Shown here: in pieces, positions 59,022 through 64,000 of the stretch | Position numbering within the stretch: position 1 is the first letter of the stretch | How the letters are laid out: each line of letters opens with the position of its first letter | Source of the DNA: Segatella copri | GTDB lineage: Bacteria > Bacteroidota > Bacteroidia > Bacteroidales > Bacteroidaceae | Length of the DNA: 64,000 nt | Assembly (NCBI RefSeq): GCF_015074785.1 | Contig: NZ_CP042464.1 | Coordinates: forward strand, 2,539,001 to 2,603,000 | Reading direction: 5' to 3' | Notes under the pieces: model-generated | What the model was told of the DNA's origin: nothing | What the model saw: the letters and a program-made list of their open reading frames with translations, nothing else | Databases searched by the model: none | Program-made: the position numbers and the translations under genes

Positions 59022-61464
59022 AATCTATCTTGATTTCGTATTCTATATCATTATCGGTATCTACAATTACCTCTATTTTACCATCAGCCAATTTCTTCCA
59101 AGCCACGGCAATCTGTTTGCCATCGCTGAGTCGGGTACTTCCCTTAGCCCAGGTCAAGTCGCCCATCGGCTGAGGAGCGATGATGAGTCTGCCCTGCTCT
59201 ATGCGGATGCCCACAATATCCGGTAGGAAATGGTTGTTGATATGCGCCATCATGAAATGGTTCATCGAAGCACCCATCTCCGGATTCCATTGTTCGGTGA
59301 GCGTGGTCATTCCCTTCTTGATCTGGAAGCCGTAGCCCGGCACATCATCATGCGCCAGCATCTTGTACCAGAGGTCGGCATATCCGTTTCTGAGCAATGC
59401 CTGGAAGAGGTAGCGGTTGCCCACATCACCGGTTGTCAGCCGGTCGTGATGCGCATGAATATCATCTACCTGATGCTGGAGAACCTGCTTGCGATACTGG
59501 GATGGAACCATGCCCAGCGCCAAAGGAATGGCATTGGAAGCCTGACTTCCCGAACCGTAATATACCTTTTCTACAGCATCCTTTACCACTGCATCCGAAG
59601 AAGATTTCTCAGAAGATGCAGCCTTCTCAACATGCAGAAATTCCTTTTGGAAAGCCTGCAGAATTTCAGAAGCCAGGATGGCATAGCGGTTGGCTTCAGC
59701 TGTCTTTCCGCTCATTGCCGCAGCCTTCTGTGTCAGTTTTACCCACTGATAATAATGGGCTGTAGCTACCAGCGGCATCGGGGTATTCTGAGAGAAGCCC
59801 GAACGGCCTTTTCCGTAATCATACCAGTCACCCAAACCCTGTTTCAGTATACGGCAACTGTCCTTACTCTGGAGATAATCCACATAGCGGAACATCTGCG
59901 GTGCATATTTCTTCACCATCCGGTCATCACCGTAATGCTGCAGATAAAGGAATGGAAGCGCTACCAGGGCACCGCCCCACTCTGGTGATTCTGCAAACGA
60001 ATCGAGCCACTTGCCCTTGAAGTAGATATACTCAGGAGCGGTTGTAGGAACGGCACCATTGGCATGCTGGGCATCGGCGATATTCTGCATCGTCTGCTCT
60101 ATCATCGAGCGACAGTCGTAGTTGTATACCAATCCCTCACCATTGAGCCAATCCTGCTCCAGCCAACCGAGTTTCTCACGATGAGGACAGTCGGTCCAGA
60201 CAGCCTGCCAGTTGCTTCGGATGGCACGGTCGATAATCTGATAAGCACGGTTAAACATCGGATTAGAACATTCGAAGTTGCCAATCTTCACAGCTGAATT
60301 ATAGACGAAGCACGACTGGATATCCTCTATCACTGGCTTGCCATCAGGATTCTCATCACCCTTCATTACGGCACCTTCCACCTGGATATAGCGATAACCA
60401 TAATAGGTGAAATGCGGATGCCAAGTCTCGATGCGCTTGCCGTCAGCCGACTTTTCGCCCTTTCCGCTGAGCGTATAAGTAAGATAGTAAGGACTGCCCG
60501 ATTGTTTCTGGTTGCAGGTTCCCTGTGCGGTCAGGGTCTCGGAGGGATAGAGCCGTACCTGCTGTCCTACCTTTCCACTGACCTTAATCTGTGGGAAACC
60601 GGCGAGATTCTGTCCCATATCCAGCACAAAGGTTCCTGCCGGAATAGGATGTTTGGCATTGGAAGCCTTGGCGATTTGCTGAGGAGTGAGCTGATGACGG
60701 CTCTTCACACCGAAGTATTCCATCATCTTCACCGGCTGTGCCATCTGCTGGCGCAGAATGCCACGAGGTCCCTTCTGTATCACCACCGGTTTCCAGGAAG
60801 ACGTGATGCGGGCATCCTCGTCCTCACCACCATAGATACTGTTGAAGGTGATACTGCTAGGCGAATATTTCCATGAGCCATCGCTGACAATGCAGACGGT
60901 TCTGCCATTCTTCAGTTCTATTTCGAGCGAACAGTAGAGCGTAGGAGGACCATAGGAAACCTTCATCTTGGTGTATCTTCCACCCTGCTCATTATAGAAT
61001 CCGTTGCCCAGCAATACCGAAAGTTGGTTCTTGCCTTTCTTCAACAACGCAGTCACATCGTAAATATTATAAAAGACGGTCTTGTCGTAATCGCTCCACA
61101 GAGGGGCGAAAACGGCATCCGTCACCTTCTGCCGGTTGATGCTGAGCTCATAGAAACCCAGTCCCACAATCTTCATCGTTGCCTTGTAGACATCAGCCGG
61201 GAGTTTCATTTCTTTCTTCATCCAGATGCTTTGTCTTGACAATGGAGCCGTAGCCTTCCAGTCTGGTTTTCCCTTCGCATTCACCGTTCCCGTTCCTACA
61301 TAATCTCGGTTACTCGGAATGTGCGCATCCTCATCGGTTATCGCTCCAATCCATTGTGGCTGAGGCGCTTCATTATCCGCCTTAAAAGCAACAGACTTTT
61401 GAGCATGAATCTGTATCATGCCCAAAAGTCCTATCAGTATCAATAAATATTTTCTTCGTTTCAT
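58951..61464 (-). CDS. GH78 alpha-L-rhamnosidase
   Basis: The 837-residue exported enzyme has a signal peptide of about 1-21 (...QIHAQ). N-terminal beta-sandwich domains (SIWMKKEMKLPADVYKATMKIVGLGFYELSING-like segment, VFLGNGFYNEQGGRY-like segment) precede the (alpha/alpha)6 barrel. The barrel has TDCPHREKLGWLEQDWLNGEG (general acid Glu) and TTLTEQWNPEMGASMNHFMM (second Glu). The PHREKLGWLEQ type is a subgroup different from the DCPQR-type GH78 at 49527, so the two are not simple duplicates. It should release terminal L-rhamnose from pectin side chains. It is encoded 18 bases after the GH143/142-like gene and overlaps the esterase gene by 71 bases, so the three form one operon. Confidence 0.88.
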   Translation of the reverse strand: MKRRKYLLILIGLLGMIQIHAQKSVAFKADNEAPQPQWIGAITDEDAHIPSNRDYVGTGTVNAKGKPDWKATAPLSRQSIWMKKEMKLPADVYKATMKIVGLGFYELSINRQKVTDAVFAPLWSDYDKTVFYNIYDVTALLKKGKNQLSVLLGNGFYNEQGGRYTKMKVSYGPPTLYCSLEIELKNGRTVCIVSDGSWKYSPSSITFNSIYGGEDEDARITSSWKPVVIQKGPRGILRQQMAQPVKMMEYFGVKSRHQLTPQQIAKASNAKHPIPAGTFVLDMGQNLAGFPQIKVSGKVGQQVRLYPSETLTAQGTCNQKQSGSPYYLTYTLSGKGEKSADGKRIETWHPHFTYYGYRYIQVEGAVMKGDENPDGKPVIEDIQSCFVYNSAVKIGNFECSNPMFNRAYQIIDRAIRSNWQAVWTDCPHREKLGWLEQDWLNGEGLVYNYDCRSMIEQTMQNIADAQHANGAVPTTAPEYIYFKGKWLDSFAESPEWGGALVALPFLYLQHYGDDRMVKKYAPQMFRYVDYLQSKDSCRILKQGLGDWYDYGKGRSGFSQNTPMPLVATAHYYQWVKLTQKAAAMSGKTAEANRYAILASEILQAFQKEFLHVEKAASSEKSSSDAVVKDAVEKVYYGSGSQASNAIPLALGMVPSQYRKQVLQHQVDDIHAHHDRLTTGDVGNRYLFQALLRNGYADLWYKMLAHDDVPGYGFQIKKGMTTLTEQWNPEMGASMNHFMMAHINNHFLPDIVGIRIEQGRLIIAPQPMGDLTWAKGSTRLSDGKQIAVAWKKLADGKIEVIVDTDNDIEYEIKIDYDETEHNDGTYRGKHVFVGKCAK

Positions 61465-61482
61465 ATCGTATTTTATTCTACA

Positions 61483-64000
61483 TTATTTGAATGCATCCTT
61501 CACTACGAGTTTGCCGAGCGTATCACGCTGCCCCGCCAACTTACCATCTACCCATACCTGCAAGCCCTTGCCCACATGATAACGGGAACCGTCCTGGTCG
61601 TAGAGGATGGTGAGGTCGTGACCATGATAACGCACCTTGTCAAGACAGAAGTACTGCCATTTGCCGGCTGGGATGATAGGACGCACCTCGATGGTCTGAT
61701 CGGCACGAGGACGAAGACCCACGATGCCGGTGATGATGAGATCGCAGAAAGTAGAATGGTTGTAATATCTGCTGCGCTCCTGATCGCCCTTCAACCAGTA
61801 ACCAGTGGTTTCATCAAGATACTCACCGATGTAAGGTTTGCCACGCATGCTCTGACTCTGCACATACTTCTCCATCTCATTGAAGTAAAGGCTGTCCATA
61901 TCGAGACTACCTTTTGAAGAAACTGCGAGGGCAGATGGCTTCACCTGATAATTGTTGATGAAATTCGCCATCGCTGTCAGGGTCTGGGCGGTAGCGAAAG
62001 GCCAGATGGCACCATCCCACTCACACTTTCCTACTCCATGAGAGCGGAACTGCGGATGGCGGCGCTCTGCGGTGGTTTGTCCGTAAGGAGCAGAGAAGCC
62101 CTTGCTGTCTGCTGCCTGTTTCCATGCCTCAGCAAACTTCGCCTCATCGGCAGGGAGATTGAAATACCAAGGCAGGAAACCGATTGCCTCGCGCACCTTT
62201 GCTGATACTGCAGCATCGCCACTAGGCTGGAAACTTCTCTTCGTGGCTACCTTCTTCGCCTCGCCGGCATTCGGCTTATACACCTCGAAGAACTGATGGT
62301 CGGCATCCCAGAGTTGGGTTTCTACCAGATGCTTCAGAGTATCTGCCTTAGCCTCATACTTCCTAGCCAAGTCCTGATAGCCGATGGTCTTTGCCATCTG
62401 GGCGATGCCCATTGCATTGCCATACATATAACTGTTGATGCTAGGACGGGCATTCTTTTCTCTTCTGCCGCCACTCATGGTCTCTTCCATCGCATCACGC
62501 ACATCATACTGCCAGTAGAGTCCGTTGCTCCAGCGGTGGTCATCCCACAGCTGATACTCCTTGTCCAGGTCGTTCAACAACGACTTAAACTCCTTCCAGT
62601 TACCGTCTACGAGATAGCGCTCCCAGATAGAGGCAGGCATCCAACTGCTATAGAAATTGATCTTAGCCATCGGCTTGCCACCATTGCCATGATACCAGGT
62701 ATTCAAGATGCCGTCGAGATACTTTCCATCACGAATCCAACGACTCTCGTGGATATGATGTCCCACTCCAGAGGCGATGAGATTGTACTTGTCGGCATAG
62801 CTGCGAGGAACGAGAAACTCGGTCATCGCATAGCCTACAGGTGTATTTTCGATATGCTTGCGGAGCGTCCACCAGCGAAAATAATACATCTCCTCGAAGT
62901 TGCGCTGCGGACAGTCGAAGAGGGGCACATTCTGCTTCATCCAGTCCCATGCCTGCGCATTCGGGATGGCAGAAGCATGGAGAACCTCCGGCTCCATTGC
63001 ATTGAAATCGTCTACATAATGCTTGTAATCTGCGATCTTGAGCACAGCCGAACCGGCATCAGCACCTAGACTCACGGTCTTGACATGAGCGATGCGGTAG
63101 AGGGCGGTGGTATCGGTATCACCGGCATGCTCCAAAGTACCGAACCAGTCGGCAGGAGTGTCGATGGTAGGGAAGGTACGGAGGTCGCCGGTACGGAAAC
63201 GGATACGCTCTATCTGATGCACAGGTGCGTAGAAGATGCGCTTGGTACTCTTGCTCTGCAATGCCTTGCCATCTGCATCGAGTGTGCTCACGGTGAGGTT
63301 GAGTTGGCGGTGCTGGATATCCAATGTAGCTTCGAAACGATAGGTCTGGTCAGCCTGATAAGGCATCACATTGCCATATCTCGCTCCGTTCTTCACACGT
63401 ATCATTCCTTCTTTGTTCAGTTCGATGCGGGTGCAGGCGATGCCCTTCTCATCGAGGAATTCAATCTGCAGGGAACCGTTGCGGGTCTGAGCTGCCTGCA
63501 CATCGAAGGATGCCTTCAGGTAGGAAGAAGCTGGAATCTTGCGCTCTACACAGGCATAGTCGAACGGATCTTCATCCTTCAGTTCGAGCCACTCCTGACG
63601 GAGTGAAACCGGCGCCATCAGCGGAGAATAGATATTCCAGGTCTTGAGATCGCCGAGTTTCTGATACTGAGCGAAATCATCATCGGCATGGGCAGTAGCC
63701 ACGGTCTTTACCGGAACGGGTACATGCGCCACCCAGATATCTTCCTTGTTCATGGAATAGCTCACCCACATATCAGAATCCTTAGGAACGCCATTGCCTT
63801 CCTGGATGCCACGGACATACTGCGGACCACGACTCTTATAGTTGCCACCGTATCTCATCGGTGGTACTTCGCCACAAATCAGATTCAGCGTTTTATATTC
63901 CAATCCGTCACCACTCAGCGAGATGCCCAGCGGCCAGCGGTATTCAGACGGATTGTAGACGGTGGCATAGGTACCATCACTCAACCGCTGTCCCCAGATT
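61483..64000 (-). CDS. GH143-GH142-like RG-II chain D enzyme, C-terminal part (runs off right edge)
   Basis: The frame is open to the right edge (upstream codons read WGQRLSDGTYATVYNPSEYRWPL), so the start is outside the window. The visible N-terminal part (MRYGGNYKSRGPQYVRGIQEGNG-type block, SYSMNKEDIWVAHVPVPV, a beta-sandwich with QIEFLDEKG) looks like the end of a beta-propeller hydrolase. From about visible residue 360 it is an (alpha/alpha)6, MGH1-like barrel (WERYLVDGNWKEF, DHRWSNGLYWQYDVRDAMEETMSGG, KCEWDGAIWPFATAQTL). This order matches the known Bacteroides RG-II protein that joins a Dha hydrolase (GH143) to a beta-L-arabinofuranosidase (GH142) and removes side chain D. It heads or joins the operon with GH78 and the esterase. 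The call depends on the missing N-terminus for certainty. Confidence 0.65.
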   Translation of the reverse strand, partial: IWGQRLSDGTYATVYNPSEYRWPLGISLSGDGLEYKTLNLICGEVPPMRYGGNYKSRGPQYVRGIQEGNGVPKDSDMWVSYSMNKEDIWVAHVPVPVKTVATAHADDDFAQYQKLGDLKTWNIYSPLMAPVSLRQEWLELKDEDPFDYACVERKIPASSYLKASFDVQAAQTRNGSLQIEFLDEKGIACTRIELNKEGMIRVKNGARYGNVMPYQADQTYRFEATLDIQHRQLNLTVSTLDADGKALQSKSTKRIFYAPVHQIERIRFRTGDLRTFPTIDTPADWFGTLEHAGDTDTTALYRIAHVKTVSLGADAGSAVLKIADYKHYVDDFNAMEPEVLHASAIPNAQAWDWMKQNVPLFDCPQRNFEEMYYFRWWTLRKHIENTPVGYAMTEFLVPRSYADKYNLIASGVGHHIHESRWIRDGKYLDGILNTWYHGNGGKPMAKINFYSSWMPASIWERYLVDGNWKEFKSLLNDLDKEYQLWDDHRWSNGLYWQYDVRDAMEETMSGGRREKNARPSINSYMYGNAMGIAQMAKTIGYQDLARKYEAKADTLKHLVETQLWDADHQFFEVYKPNAGEAKKVATKRSFQPSGDAAVSAKVREAIGFLPWYFNLPADEAKFAEAWKQAADSKGFSAPYGQTTAERRHPQFRSHGVGKCEWDGAIWPFATAQTLTAMANFINNYQVKPSALAVSSKGSLDMDSLYFNEMEKYVQSQSMRGKPYIGEYLDETTGYWLKGDQERSRYYNHSTFCDLIITGIVGLRPRADQTIEVRPIIPAGKWQYFCLDKVRYHGHDLTILYDQDGSRYHVGKGLQVWVDGKLAGQRDTLGKLVVKDAFK

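Overview
The window looks like a chromosomal segment of a gut Bacteroidota, most likely Prevotella/Segatella. The evidence is two SusC/SusD pairs, Bacteroidetes-type -7 boxes (TAnnTTTG), lipoproteins with a Cys lipobox, a type IX secretion tail and a dense set of secreted CAZymes. It reads as a pectin utilisation region whose right two thirds match, enzyme by enzyme, the set known for rhamnogalacturonan II (RG-II). No RNA genes or CRISPR arrays were seen.

Layout. (1) 1-6.2 kb: three family 1 pectate-lyase-like proteins around a divergent promoter. (2) 7.0-14.1 kb: a minus-strand operon of a beta-helix-type surface lipoprotein, SusC and SusD. (3) 14.2-19.7 kb: a secreted sugar-isomerase-like TIM barrel and a propeller/AraC sensor-regulator split by an intact IS1380-family element that left a 5-bp target duplication. 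(4) 19.8-31.5 kb: a minus-strand operon GH2 - GH106 rhamnosidase - SGNH acetylesterase - GH2. A second IS (IS4-type) sits just before the start codon of the last gene. (5) 31.5-32.9 kb: an AAA+ ATPase gene bracketed by 55-bp direct repeats. (6) 33-41.1 kb: a LacZ-type GH2, a 0.9-kb non-coding block with a large inverted repeat and a palindrome array, and a GH137-GH2-malectin protein. (7) 41.3-46.2 kb: the second SusC/SusD pair. (8) 46.7-64 kb: GH138-like, GH78 fused to a sialidase-like domain, GH140 apiosidase, GH95, an acetylesterase, GH78, and a partial GH143-GH142-like protein at the right edge.

How the parts fit. By family knowledge, GH143/GH142 would remove side chain D (L-Ara and Dha). 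The GH78-sialidase fusion is well placed to remove side chain C (Rha-Kdo). GH137/GH2, GH138, GH95, GH106, GH2 and GH140 would act on chains A and B down to the apiose link. The pectate lyases would cut the homogalacturonan backbone, and SusC/SusD would import products.

Main new observation: nine upstream regions across the window carry one bipartite element, ACA (usually TTACA) - N15 - CGTC followed by TTTAT or similar (N16 once, AGTC once). It looks like an ECF-sigma-type promoter and would tie nearly all transcription units from the pectate lyases to the GH95 operon into one regulon. The operon at 7.0-14.1 kb lacks it. No sigma or anti-sigma gene is in the window.
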